Positions 54,926 to 63,862 of a stretch of 64,000 nt of DNA are shown here, in pieces (positions within the stretch are counted from its first letter, which is position 1; every line of letters starts with the position of its first letter). The stretch comes from Hymenobacter artigasi (GTDB lineage Bacteria > Bacteroidota > Bacteroidia > Cytophagales > Hymenobacteraceae), in NCBI RefSeq assembly GCF_012275535.1, contig NZ_JAAVTK010000002.1, positions 498,208 to 562,207 of the forward strand, in the 5' to 3' direction. A program made the translations under genes and the position numbers. The notes under the pieces were generated by a model. That model worked only from the letters and a program-made list of their open reading frames with translations, had not been told where the DNA came from and searched no databases.

Positions 54926-56626
54926 ATGGCCTCCACCGACGAACCTCAAAACCTGACCGTGGCCACCGTCAATGGTGTGAAGTGGACGATGACGGCCACC
55001 ATCGTCAACTCGGTACTGCAAGTGGGCTACACCGCCGTGATGGCCCGGCTGCTGAGCCCCGCCGCCTTCGGGCTGGTGGCGCTGGCGGGCGTGATTCTGC
55101 GCTTCGGGGTGTACTTCGCCAAGATGGGCATGGAACGGGCCATCATTCAGAAGCCTGACCTGACGGAGCAAGACGTGCGCGTGGCGTTCACGTCCTCGGT
55201 ATTGCTCGGCGCGCTGTTTGCTGGCCTGCTGATGGCAAGTGCACCGCTGGCAGCTAGTATTGTGCACCAGCCCGAGGTAGTGCCCGTGGTGCGGGCCCTG
55301 GCGCTGGGCATTTTCCTGAGCGGTGTGAACGGCACAGCCATGAGCCTGCTACACCGGGCCATGCGCTTCCGGGCGCTGGCAATTATGGAAATGCTGTCAT
55401 TTTTGCTGAGCTACCTGGGGCTGGGCATGTTCCTGGCCTGGCAGGGCTTTGGGGTGTGGGCACTGGTGGGGGCTTCACTGGGGCAGGGCTTGTTGGTTAC
55501 CGTGCTGGCTTACGGCGCGGTGCGCCACTCGGTGCTCCCGCTGTTCGACTGGGAGGCGTACAAGCCGCTGCTGGCCTACGGTAGCCGGATGTCGGTTATC
55601 AGCTTCGTGGAGTTCGTGAGCATGTCGCTTGATACGCTGCTGATTGGGCGGCTACTGGGGCCAGCTTCCCTGGGTATTTACACGCGCGGCTCGATGCTGA
55701 TTGCGCTGCCGGTGTACCTGCTGTCGAGCAACGTGGCCAAAGTCCTGTTTCCGTCCTTCAGCCAGATGCAGGCCGACCGGGCCCGGCTGCGCGACGTGTA
55801 CCTAAGCAGCATTACGCTGATAGCCACCCTCATCACGCCCATCTGTATGGGCGTGATGGTGGCCGCCCCAGAAATTGTACTGGTCATGCTCGGGCCAAAA
55901 TGGCTGGAGGCCATTCCGGTGCTACGCGTCATCTGCCTCACGTATATTCTGAGCGCCATCACCATGTTCTCGGCGGTGGTATGCGATGCCACGGCCGCCC
56001 TCACGGCCAAGCTCTACCTGAACCTGCTGTTTGTGGTGCTGCTGGCCGGCACGATGTACTTCTGTAGCCCCTACGGCCTGCTGGGCGTGGCTTGGGCGCT
56101 GGTTCTTGGCGAAGTGCTGCGCACCGTGCTCTACACCCTGCTGATGAAGCGCCTGCTGGCGGCCCCCAACTACACGCTGCTGCAGGCCTATGGCCCCGGC
56201 GTGCTGGCCGGCACCGTGTCGGCGGCCGGCATTTGGGTGGTGCGCTACCTGCTGCTGCCATTGGGTAGTCCGGCGCTGCTGGTGCTGGGCGTGGAAATGC
56301 TCGTGGGCGCAGGCGTGCTGGGCGGCCTAGTACTGGTATATCCACCCGCCCAGCTGCGCGACATACTGCGCCGCCTGCTGGCCCGCTTCACTGGGGGCAT
56401 TGCAAATCCTGCGGCCGACAACCTGCTGAGCCGGCTGATAGGGGCAATGGCGGCCCGGCTGGCCCGGCTGGATGGAGTCGAGTCGCCAATCACCATCGTC
56501 CCCAACGTCAGCACCTTGCAATATGAGGCGGACTCCGGTGCTCAGGAAGGCCATGATGCGCCCACCATCCCATCAACTGAACCAACCCAGGCCATTTATT
56601 CCGACCCTGAAACGGAACTGGTATAG
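54926..56626 (+). CDS. Polysaccharide flippase (Wzx-like, MOP superfamily)
   Basis: A 566-residue membrane protein with about 12-14 helices. The WzxC-type start is TVNGVKWTMTATIVNSVLQV, and RLLSPAAFGLVALAGVILRF follows; SLDTLLIGRLLGPASLGIYT is the family block. It moves lipid-linked repeat units across the inner membrane. A long hydrophilic C-terminal tail (about 100 residues) extends beyond the usual WzxC length of around 480. The last helix is near LVLGVEMLVGAGVLGGLVLV. Confidence 0.9.
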   Translation: MASTDEPQNLTVATVNGVKWTMTATIVNSVLQVGYTAVMARLLSPAAFGLVALAGVILRFGVYFAKMGMERAIIQKPDLTEQDVRVAFTSSVLLGALFAGLLMASAPLAASIVHQPEVVPVVRALALGIFLSGVNGTAMSLLHRAMRFRALAIMEMLSFLLSYLGLGMFLAWQGFGVWALVGASLGQGLLVTVLAYGAVRHSVLPLFDWEAYKPLLAYGSRMSVISFVEFVSMSLDTLLIGRLLGPASLGIYTRGSMLIALPVYLLSSNVAKVLFPSFSQMQADRARLRDVYLSSITLIATLITPICMGVMVAAPEIVLVMLGPKWLEAIPVLRVICLTYILSAITMFSAVVCDATAALTAKLYLNLLFVVLLAGTMYFCSPYGLLGVAWALVLGEVLRTVLYTLLMKRLLAAPNYTLLQAYGPGVLAGTVSAAGIWVVRYLLLPLGSPALLVLGVEMLVGAGVLGGLVLVYPPAQLRDILRRLLARFTGGIANPAADNLLSRLIGAMAARLARLDGVESPITIVPNVSTLQYEADSGAQEGHDAPTIPSTEPTQAIYSDPETELV

Positions 56627-56714
56627 CCTCCTCTGCCAGCACGGCCCATTGGCTCAGCCCGCTGCTACCTGCTCTCAACCCTGCACTTGTGTATCCATCC
56701 CTAGCCAGCAAGTC

Positions 56715-58043
56715 ATGAAAATCAGCCTGCGCTTTCTGTATCTGTTGCCAATGGTGTGCATCCTGCTGACGGCCGAGGGGTTATCGGACTTCCTGTTCCG
56801 GGGCCAGGACTCACCCAAGATTACCATGTTTGGGCTGACACTGCTCGGAGCATCGCTGGCAGCCAGCGTGCTGTTTTACCGCTACATGGAACGGGTAATG
56901 CAGCGGTGGCTGCTGGGATTGGTGGCCGTGCTGCTGGGCCTGGCGCTGGAGTCGTACGCCGGCTGGAACTCCTGGATGGTGTATCCGCACGTATTTTCTA
57001 AGTTTCTGGCCCTCTTGTACTTGTTTGCGATATATGGATTTCACCGCCGGTTTGGCCTGCCACCCGTAGGCCTGCTCATGGGGCTGCTCATGGGCGGCCT
57101 TTCGGTGAGCCTGCTTGTCTTTCACCCCGAGGCGCTGAGCATATCGGCATTTTTGGAAAATGAGCGGGGATTTGTGGCCCAGTCGGCCATTCTGCTGCTG
57201 CTGCCCACGCTGTACTACTTCAACCAATACCTGGCCCACGGCGGGTTACTGCGCCTGCTGGTGTTTCTCGGCGGCCTGCTGTTCATCGTCTTCTTGCAGC
57301 ACCGCTCGGTGTGGGTTTCAACATCGGTGGCGCTGCTGCTGAACGTGGGGCTGGTGGCTTTCGGGCGGGTGGCGAGGGCGCGGTTCAGCACCCAGCGGCT
57401 GCTGCCCATGCTATTCATTCCGCTCATTGTTTTGATTTCGGGCGGCCTGGTAGTCATCAGCGACCCCAAAATCAGCAAAAAGCTAAGTAGCAGCATTCAG
57501 GACATTATGCACCCCAGCAAGCGGGGCACCGGCAACTGGCGTTTGCGGCAGTTTCAGGCCTACGAGCCCTACATGCTCGAATACCCGCTGGCTGGCATGC
57601 GGCTGCAAGGGTTCGAACTGCCGGTGCAGTTCTTCACCGAGGCAGCCAACGGCGGCGGCGACGAGCCAGTGTGGTCTTACCGCACGGGCCACCACTTTCA
57701 CAGCTTCTACGTCGACCGCATCTTCTACTTTGGGGTGCTGGGCCTGCTCTTTACGGTGGTGGTGCCGGTAGGACTGCTGGTGCGGCGACTGCGGCAGCCG
57801 CTGCCCCTGCCACCCCCGACGGCGGCCATTATGGTGTTTGTGCTCAGCCTGCTGGTGTTCGGTTTTTCCTACGACTGGTCCTTTTACTTTTTTGGGCTGT
57901 GGGGATTGGCGCTGGCGGCAGCGGCTCCAGTCTGGCAGCCACGGCGCTTGGCTGCGCCCACTCCCCTGCCCACTGTTGCGTCCCTGGTAGTACCTAATCT
58001 GGCCCACCGTTATGCTCACACCGCTACCGCTACTCCCCGCTGA
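56715..58043 (+). CDS. O-antigen ligase/Wzy-like polymerase
   Basis: A 442-residue integral membrane protein with about ten to twelve helices. Before the last helices it has a large loop with NWRLRQFQAYEPYMLEYPLA, then RTGHHFHSFYVDRIFYFGVLG, the Wzy_C-type Arg and His/Tyr arrangement. It would polymerise repeat units flipped by the upstream Wzx-like protein. The ATG at 56715 is chosen; the frame upstream runs back into the flippase gene. Its last 32 bases overlap the next gene. Confidence 0.85.
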   Translation: MKISLRFLYLLPMVCILLTAEGLSDFLFRGQDSPKITMFGLTLLGASLAASVLFYRYMERVMQRWLLGLVAVLLGLALESYAGWNSWMVYPHVFSKFLALLYLFAIYGFHRRFGLPPVGLLMGLLMGGLSVSLLVFHPEALSISAFLENERGFVAQSAILLLLPTLYYFNQYLAHGGLLRLLVFLGGLLFIVFLQHRSVWVSTSVALLLNVGLVAFGRVARARFSTQRLLPMLFIPLIVLISGGLVVISDPKISKKLSSSIQDIMHPSKRGTGNWRLRQFQAYEPYMLEYPLAGMRLQGFELPVQFFTEAANGGGDEPVWSYRTGHHFHSFYVDRIFYFGVLGLLFTVVVPVGLLVRRLRQPLPLPPPTAAIMVFVLSLLVFGFSYDWSFYFFGLWGLALAAAAPVWQPRRLAAPTPLPTVASLVVPNLAHRYAHTATATPR

Positions 58044-59043
58044 GCCCTCTGCGCCGGTCCTGCTCATCTTATTCAACCGCCCGCAGGCTACCCGCCAAGT
58101 GTTCGAAGCCATTCGGCAGGCACAGCCCGCTCGCCTTTACGTGGCCGCCGATGGCCCCCGCCCCACCCGCCCCACCGATGCCGCACTGTGCGCCGAAACC
58201 CGCGCGCTAGTGCTGGCGGGCGTGGACTGGCCCTGCGAGGTACGCACCCTGTTTCGCGACGAGAACCTGGGCTGCGGGCAAGGGCCGGCCACGGCCATCG
58301 GCTGGTTTTTCCGCGCCGAGTCCGAGGGCATTATTCTGGAAGACGACTGCCTGCCCACGGCCAGTTTTTTCCGGTTTTGCGCCGAGCTGCTGCAACGCTA
58401 CCGCCACGACAGCCGCGTGATGCACCTCAGCGGCAACAACCTTGCCCACGAAGCCCGGCTGCCGGTGGCCTCCGGAGCCGATTCTTATTACTTCTCGGGG
58501 CGGGTGCACAGCTGGGGCTGGGCCACCTGGCGGCGGGCCTGGCAGCACTTCGACTTTCACCTGGCGCTGCTGCCCACCCTGCGCCGGCGCGGCGCTCTGC
58601 CCGATGTGTACCCGCACTGGCTGGAGCGGCAGTATTGGCTGCGCAAGTTTGACGCGGTGCGCACCGGGCCGCAGCCGCCCCACATCTGGGACTACCAGTG
58701 GCACTTCGCGGTGGCCGCCAACGGCGGCCTCGCCATCGTTCCGGCCGTGAACCTGGTCACCAACATCGGATTCGGCGACAATGCCACCCACACCTTTGCC
58801 CCCCACGACCAGCACGCCCACCCGCAAGCGCACGAGCTAGCCTTCCCACTGCGCCACCCGCCCGTGGTACTGCGCGACACCCGCCGCGATGCCCGCCACT
58901 TTCGCGAGCACCTGGCTGGCCGGGCTGGGGCCGCAGTTCGGCGCCTGCTGGCCCGCCTGTGTTCGGCCCCGACCGGGCTGGCCGATGGCCCACCCACCAT
59001 TCCGGCTTCTTACCCTCAGCCTGTTTCTGCACTAGTATCATGA
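58012..59043 (+). CDS. Glycosyltransferase, GT-A type (HlpA-like)
   Basis: A 343-residue nucleotide-diphospho-sugar transferase. APVLLILFNRPQATRQVFE is the donor-binding start, and ILEDDCLPTASFFRF the metal-binding acidic triad. FSGRVHSWGWATWRRAW is a block seen in the HlpA-like glycosyltransferase group. The C-terminal 50 residues are Pro/Ala/Arg-rich. The start overlaps the polymerase gene by 32 bases and the stop overlaps the next start (ATGA), so the three genes are tightly coupled. Confidence 0.85.
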   Translation: MLTPLPLLPAEPSAPVLLILFNRPQATRQVFEAIRQAQPARLYVAADGPRPTRPTDAALCAETRALVLAGVDWPCEVRTLFRDENLGCGQGPATAIGWFFRAESEGIILEDDCLPTASFFRFCAELLQRYRHDSRVMHLSGNNLAHEARLPVASGADSYYFSGRVHSWGWATWRRAWQHFDFHLALLPTLRRRGALPDVYPHWLERQYWLRKFDAVRTGPQPPHIWDYQWHFAVAANGGLAIVPAVNLVTNIGFGDNATHTFAPHDQHAHPQAHELAFPLRHPPVVLRDTRRDARHFREHLAGRAGAAVRRLLARLCSAPTGLADGPPTIPASYPQPVSALVS

Positions 59044-60386
59044 AAGTTCTCGTCTCCGCATATGCCTGCAACCCCGCCCAGGGCGGCGAGTGCGGCAACG
59101 GCTTCCACTGGGCCTGGGAAATGGCGCAGCGCGGCCACCGCGTTTGGTGCCTCACCACGCCCTACGGCCAGTCCGGCATTGCCGGCTTTTTGGCCCAAAA
59201 TGCCCACGAGGGCGCGGCACAGCGCCTGCAGTTCTTATATCCCACCGTGCCCGGTTGGGTGCAGTTCTTGTACCGCTGGCAGTTTGGCGTGTACCTGCAC
59301 TACTTCGTGTGGCAGTACACGGCCTGGCGCCTGGCCCGACAGCTCGACCAGACGGTCGATTTCGACCTGGTGCACCACGCCACTTATAGTAGTCTGAAAA
59401 TGGGTTCCTGGCTGTGGCGGCTGGGCAAGCCGCTGGTGTACGGCCCGGTGGGCGGGGCTCAAAAAGCGCCCATTGCCTTCCGCCAGTACTTGCCCGACTG
59501 GTTCCAGACCGAAACCCTGCGCTCGGCCTTCTCGTGGGTGCTCACCACCCTCGACTTCAACCTGCACCAAAACCTGCGCCGCGCCGTGCTGGTGCTGGCG
59601 TCGAACGATGAGTCGGCCGACCTGGCCCGCCGGCTGGGGGCCCGCAATGTTGAGTTATTCCTCGACACCGGCTTGTCCGAATGCTTTCGGGCAGCCGAGT
59701 TTCCGGAGCGCCCGGCGCAACCGGTCCTGCAATTGCTGTGGGTGGGCCGGCTGTACCCCAACAAGGCTCTGCCGCTGGTATTCGATGCTCTGGCACAGGT
59801 GGCGACGCGGGTTCCTTTCCATCTCACCGTACTCGGCGACGGGCCGATGCGTGACCTCGTGCCTGGTTGGATTGACCAGTACGGCCTGAAGGGCCGCGTA
59901 ACCTGGCGCGGCAGTGTGCCGTGGGCTGAAGTGCACGCCGCTATGCTGCGCAGCGACGTGTTTCTGTTCGGCTCGCTGCGCGATTCCTTCGCCTCGCAAT
60001 TCATGGAGGCCCTGGCCACGGGCCTGCCCATCGTCACACTCAACCACCAGGGCGCCCGCACTTTTCTGCCCGCGGCGGCAGCCATCAAGGTTTCGTTGGA
60101 GTCGCCGGCCGTGGCCATCGCCGCTATGGCCCGCGCCGTGGAGTATATGTACGACTACCCCGCCGCCCGACTGGCTATGGGCCGGGCCGGCTACGAGTTT
60201 GCCCTGTGCCAAACCTGGCCCCAGCGCCTCGACCGTCTGCTGAACTTGCTCCGCAAGCGAGGCCTCATACCCGCCGACGAGCTGGCCGCACCTGCGCCGC
60301 GACTGGCTCGCGCCCAGCCCCTGGCCCGCCTGCGCCACTTGGCCGGCCGGCGGCGCCTGGGCCCGCCCCGCGCCCACCAGGCCTGA
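59040..60386 (+). CDS. Glycosyltransferase family 4-like (GT-B)
   Basis: A 448-residue GT-B enzyme. MKVLVSAYACNPAQGGECG is the acceptor-domain start, with WEMAQRGHRVWCLT. The donor domain has LLWVGRLYPNKALPLVFDAL and the E-x7-E-like block FMEALATGLPIVTLNHQG. ATG 59040 overlaps the upstream stop by four bases. The frame is open 114 codons upstream, but that is shadow translation of the previous gene. The tail is Pro/Arg-rich. Confidence 0.88.
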   Translation: MKVLVSAYACNPAQGGECGNGFHWAWEMAQRGHRVWCLTTPYGQSGIAGFLAQNAHEGAAQRLQFLYPTVPGWVQFLYRWQFGVYLHYFVWQYTAWRLARQLDQTVDFDLVHHATYSSLKMGSWLWRLGKPLVYGPVGGAQKAPIAFRQYLPDWFQTETLRSAFSWVLTTLDFNLHQNLRRAVLVLASNDESADLARRLGARNVELFLDTGLSECFRAAEFPERPAQPVLQLLWVGRLYPNKALPLVFDALAQVATRVPFHLTVLGDGPMRDLVPGWIDQYGLKGRVTWRGSVPWAEVHAAMLRSDVFLFGSLRDSFASQFMEALATGLPIVTLNHQGARTFLPAAAAIKVSLESPAVAIAAMARAVEYMYDYPAARLAMGRAGYEFALCQTWPQRLDRLLNLLRKRGLIPADELAAPAPRLARAQPLARLRHLAGRRRLGPPRAHQA

Positions 60387-60476
60387 CCGGGACCGAGCTT
60401 CCCACCCGCGTCCGGCCTGCCCCCTGCCAAACTGCTTCGGCACTAGTACCGGCTTCCATTTTCTGCACATTCTGTT

Positions 60477-61316
60477 ATGCTCTACATCATAATCCCCGTT
60501 TTCAATCGCCTGCCCTACACCCGGGGTTGTTTGAATTCGTTGCGGCAGCAGTCCTGCCGCGATTTCCGCATCATCGTGGTCGACGATGGCTCAACCGACG
60601 GCACCGCGCAGGCGCTGGCAACCGAATTTCCAGAAGTCGAGGTGGTGACCGGCAACGGCAGCCTGTTCTGGACGGCGGGTGTGAACGCCGGTATGCGGCG
60701 GGCCCTGGCCCTGGGTGCCACCAGCGTGATGACGATGAACAACGACGTGCTGGCCCTGCCCGATTTCATTGAGCAGATGCTGGCCTGCGCGGCCCAGTAC
60801 CCCACCGCCGTACTAGGCGCCCTGGAGCTTGACGCGGCCACGGGTGAGCCCGTTTACGGTGGCGAGCAGCTGGACTGGAGCACCAACACCCGCCACGACC
60901 TGCTGGCCGAGCTGCCCCCCACCGAGCGCCACGGGCTGCACCCCGTCACCTACCTACCCGGCCGGGGCCTGCTCATTCCGCTGGCCGTTATCGAAGCCAT
61001 TGGCTTGTTTGACGAAAAGCGCCTGCCCCACTACCTGGCCGATTTTGATTACACCAGCGTGGCCCGTCGCCATGGCTTCCCGGTGTTCTGCAACTACGAC
61101 GCCCGTCTAAGCACCTACCCCGATGAAAGCGGCCAAACGCAGACCCGGAACAAACGCAGCCTGCGTGGCTACCTGCAGCACCTTTTTGGCATCCGTGGCG
61201 GAGGCAACCTGCGCAACTTCACGCATTTTTCGCTCAAAAACTGTCCCATGCCTTTCCTGCCCTATTTTCTGCTGAACGGCTACGTGCGGCGGCTGGGGGG
61301 GTATTTCTTACACTAA
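60477..61316 (+). CDS. Glycosyltransferase family 2
   Basis: A 279-residue GT-A enzyme. MLYIIIPVFNRLPYTRGCLN and IIVVDDGSTDGTAQAL open the fold. The metal-binding MNNDV follows, and LGALELDAATGEPVYGG is typical of rhamnosyl- and galactosyltransferase-like GT2 proteins. The acceptor is unknown. It lies 90 bases after the GT4 gene. Confidence 0.88.
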   Translation: MLYIIIPVFNRLPYTRGCLNSLRQQSCRDFRIIVVDDGSTDGTAQALATEFPEVEVVTGNGSLFWTAGVNAGMRRALALGATSVMTMNNDVLALPDFIEQMLACAAQYPTAVLGALELDAATGEPVYGGEQLDWSTNTRHDLLAELPPTERHGLHPVTYLPGRGLLIPLAVIEAIGLFDEKRLPHYLADFDYTSVARRHGFPVFCNYDARLSTYPDESGQTQTRNKRSLRGYLQHLFGIRGGGNLRNFTHFSLKNCPMPFLPYFLLNGYVRRLGGYFLH

Positions 61317-61368
61317 GCCAGGACTGCGCACTGGCGCGGCCTGCCTTTGCTATTCCGCTTCATTTCTT

Positions 61369-62325
61369 ATGCACTCCGGCCCAGCGCCGGGTCAACGCCT
61401 TTTTTCCATGGTTATTCTCACGCAAGACTTCGACGGCTTTGGAAACCACCTGTTGCTCACGTCGCACTTTCTGGCCAACGTAGTTGAACACAATTACGAA
61501 CTGGCCATTCCCTCGTTCAGCCGCTACGTGCCGTATTTTGAGGGCACGGCCAACCAGGATTTTGAAGGACTGCCGGTGCGCCTGCAGCCCGGTGGAGCCG
61601 TGTTCGATGCCCTCTACCGCACGGTACGCATCCGCGGGGGCTGGGGCTGGAAGTGTCTCAGGCGCCTGCCCAGCCTGCAGCGCCTGCTGGGAGTGCGCCT
61701 GCTCCTCGACCACGGCTCCGATGAAGTTGACCTCAACGACCCCGCCTACCTGGACGCCGCCCGCTCCGAAAACCTGCTGATGCACACCTGGCAGTACCGC
61801 GACAAAATCCATTTTGCTCAACACGGCGACTTCCTGCGCCGGGTTTTCCGGCCTATTGCCGTGCATCGCCAAGTCGTGGAACAGGTACTGCGCACCAACC
61901 GCGCCGGCACCGATGTGCTGGTGGGCATCCACATTCGGCGGGGCGACTACGCGGGCTGGTACGGCGGGGCCTTCCTCTACGAAAACCCGACGTATGCCCG
62001 CGCCATGCGCCAGATGCAAGCCTTGTTTCCGGCCAGCACGCGGGTGCGGTTCCTGCTCTTCTCCAACGAGCCCATTGCCGATACCGACTTTGCCGATTTT
62101 GATACCGGCCGCTCGTCCGACCACCCGGTCGAGGACTTGTACGCCATGGCTGGCTGCGACTACATTATCGGGCCCATTAGCACCTACTCCATGTGGGCCT
62201 CTTTCTACGGGCGCGTACCACTTTTCCATCTACACCGCCCCGACCAGCCCATCAGCTCACTCGACGATTTTATGGTGTTTGAAGACCAAGCCAACATCAA
62301 GCGCTGGGAACCAAGCTTTTCCTAG
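61369..62325 (+). CDS. GT11-like glycosyltransferase (putative alpha-1,2-fucosyltransferase)
   Basis: A 318-residue protein with the GT11 hallmark HIRRGDY, which binds the nucleotide sugar phosphate. The C-terminal block LYAMAGCDYIIGPISTYSMW is also present. The N-terminal glycine motif differs from the usual GGLGNQ, reading DGFGNHLLLTSHFLA. It probably adds fucose or a similar deoxysugar to the repeat unit. An ATG at 61408 (MVILTQDFDGFG) matches the family start better than the one at 61369; the first is used here because nothing rules it out. Confidence 0.82.
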   Translation: MHSGPAPGQRLFSMVILTQDFDGFGNHLLLTSHFLANVVEHNYELAIPSFSRYVPYFEGTANQDFEGLPVRLQPGGAVFDALYRTVRIRGGWGWKCLRRLPSLQRLLGVRLLLDHGSDEVDLNDPAYLDAARSENLLMHTWQYRDKIHFAQHGDFLRRVFRPIAVHRQVVEQVLRTNRAGTDVLVGIHIRRGDYAGWYGGAFLYENPTYARAMRQMQALFPASTRVRFLLFSNEPIADTDFADFDTGRSSDHPVEDLYAMAGCDYIIGPISTYSMWASFYGRVPLFHLHRPDQPISSLDDFMVFEDQANIKRWEPSFS

Positions 62326-62458
62326 CCGGCCGCAGTCTTCTTTTCGCTTAGCCCTTACCCTCAATTCGAGGAAATCAGACTTTCCTGCTGAGCGCCACAC
62401 TCATCCTCAGGGTCAAACATTGCTTTTAAACAGCTTCTCCAGTAAGCCATCCCATGCC

Positions 62459-63757
62459 ATGCCCGCGTCCAGCTCCCATCGTGCCCGCCCGCCCCGGTCC
62501 AGTTCTGGCCGGCAGCTTCGGCCGTCCCACCGGGCGGCCGTATGGCGCGGGCTCGCCGTCGTGGCGGCCCTGAGCGTGATGGGGCTGGGGGTGGCACACA
62601 CCTTTGCCCCGGCCCCCAACCCCACGGCCCCGCTCGTGATTCGGCGGGGCGGCAGCTACACGGGCACTTACCGTAGCTCCGATTCGAACGTACCCTGCAT
62701 CAGCGTCGAAACGCAACAGCCCGTTACCCTGCGCGGCTGTATATTAATAGGACCCGGCGATTTGATTCGGGCCAATGCCAGCGGAGCCCAGCTTACGGTG
62801 CGCGATTGCCGCGGCTACGGCCTGCCGCCTACCATCGACCAGGCCCGGCGCGGGCGCTTTCTGGAGGCCAGCTCGGCCCGTTCGCTCACCATCGAGCACA
62901 ACTACTTCGAGCAAACCACCGGCATCAACGTGCATCAGTGGGGCGGCGACGGCTCACCCGCCCAAACCCTGACGGTGCGCTACAACCAGTGCCGCAACGT
63001 CGACGGCCGCCTGCGGGGCGGCGGCGAGGAGTTCGCCAATTTCCTGGGCTTGAATGGGGTATTTGGCCTCGTCAACGCAGAAATATCGTGGAATGAGGTT
63101 ATTAACGAGCCGGATAAGTCGCTGGCGGCCGACGTCATCAACATTTTCAACTCGAGCGGCACCCGCCGAAGTCCTCTCCGCATACACGACAATTACATTC
63201 AGGGAGCCTATCCCTTCCCCGCCACCAGCCGCGACTATGCTGGCTCCGGCATCACCCTCGATAGCGACAAGAAACTGCACAGTGCCCTCACCACCACCGC
63301 GTTTGTGCATGGCTACCGCAACCAGCTGGTGAGCACCTGCGCGGCCCTCAACATTGCCGCCGGCCACGACAACACTTTTTTCGATAACCGCATTGTCACC
63401 AGCGGGCTGCTGCCCAATGGTGACCGCCTGCAAGCCAATTATGCCGGCATTGGCCTCTGGAATGCCTACCATCAGTCTACTTCGGCATTTTTCAACAATA
63501 GCTTTCGCGACAACACCATTGGCTTTGTACACTGGGACAGCAACTCGTCCCCTGCCAACCGGCAGGATACCAGCCCCGACGCCTGCACGCCCTGCACTGC
63601 CACCCGCCACCTTCCAAGCCCCGTTTCGCTGGCCACCGAGCAGTTGGAATGGCGGCTGTGGCAGCAAAAACTGCGGCATGCCGCTATTCGGGTGGGGCCG
63701 GCATCTACCGCGTCTGACCGGGCTGCTGCCAGAGCCATGGGCGTAGCAGTCCAATAG
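62459..63757 (+). CDS. Membrane-anchored right-handed beta-helix protein
   Basis: A 432-residue protein. A basic Arg-rich N-terminus of about 30 residues precedes a single hydrophobic helix (AVWRGLAVVAALSVMGLGVA), a signal anchor. The rest is a repeated beta-helix: TIEHNYFEQTTGINVHQWGG, TVRYNQCRNVDGRL, AEISWNEVINEPDKS and RIHDNYIQGAYPF. Asn stacking residues recur every turn. Such folds serve polysaccharide lyases, epimerases and depolymerases. Location within the locus suggests it acts on the glycan in the periplasm. Catalytic residues are not obvious. Confidence 0.75.
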   Translation: MPASSSHRARPPRSSSGRQLRPSHRAAVWRGLAVVAALSVMGLGVAHTFAPAPNPTAPLVIRRGGSYTGTYRSSDSNVPCISVETQQPVTLRGCILIGPGDLIRANASGAQLTVRDCRGYGLPPTIDQARRGRFLEASSARSLTIEHNYFEQTTGINVHQWGGDGSPAQTLTVRYNQCRNVDGRLRGGGEEFANFLGLNGVFGLVNAEISWNEVINEPDKSLAADVINIFNSSGTRRSPLRIHDNYIQGAYPFPATSRDYAGSGITLDSDKKLHSALTTTAFVHGYRNQLVSTCAALNIAAGHDNTFFDNRIVTSGLLPNGDRLQANYAGIGLWNAYHQSTSAFFNNSFRDNTIGFVHWDSNSSPANRQDTSPDACTPCTATRHLPSPVSLATEQLEWRLWQQKLRHAAIRVGPASTASDRAAARAMGVAVQ

Positions 63758-63862
63758 ATTAAGGTTGAAATTATTTGTTAAATATTATATTTAATATATG
63801 TATTACACCAATTAAATCCCTATCTTTAGCATCCTCTCCACTCACCTTTTTTGCCCTGCCTT

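Noticed and set aside
58698..59039. Upstream extension of the GT4 gene
   Set aside because: It lies inside the preceding glycosyltransferase gene in another frame; the ATGA overlap at 59040 is the natural start.
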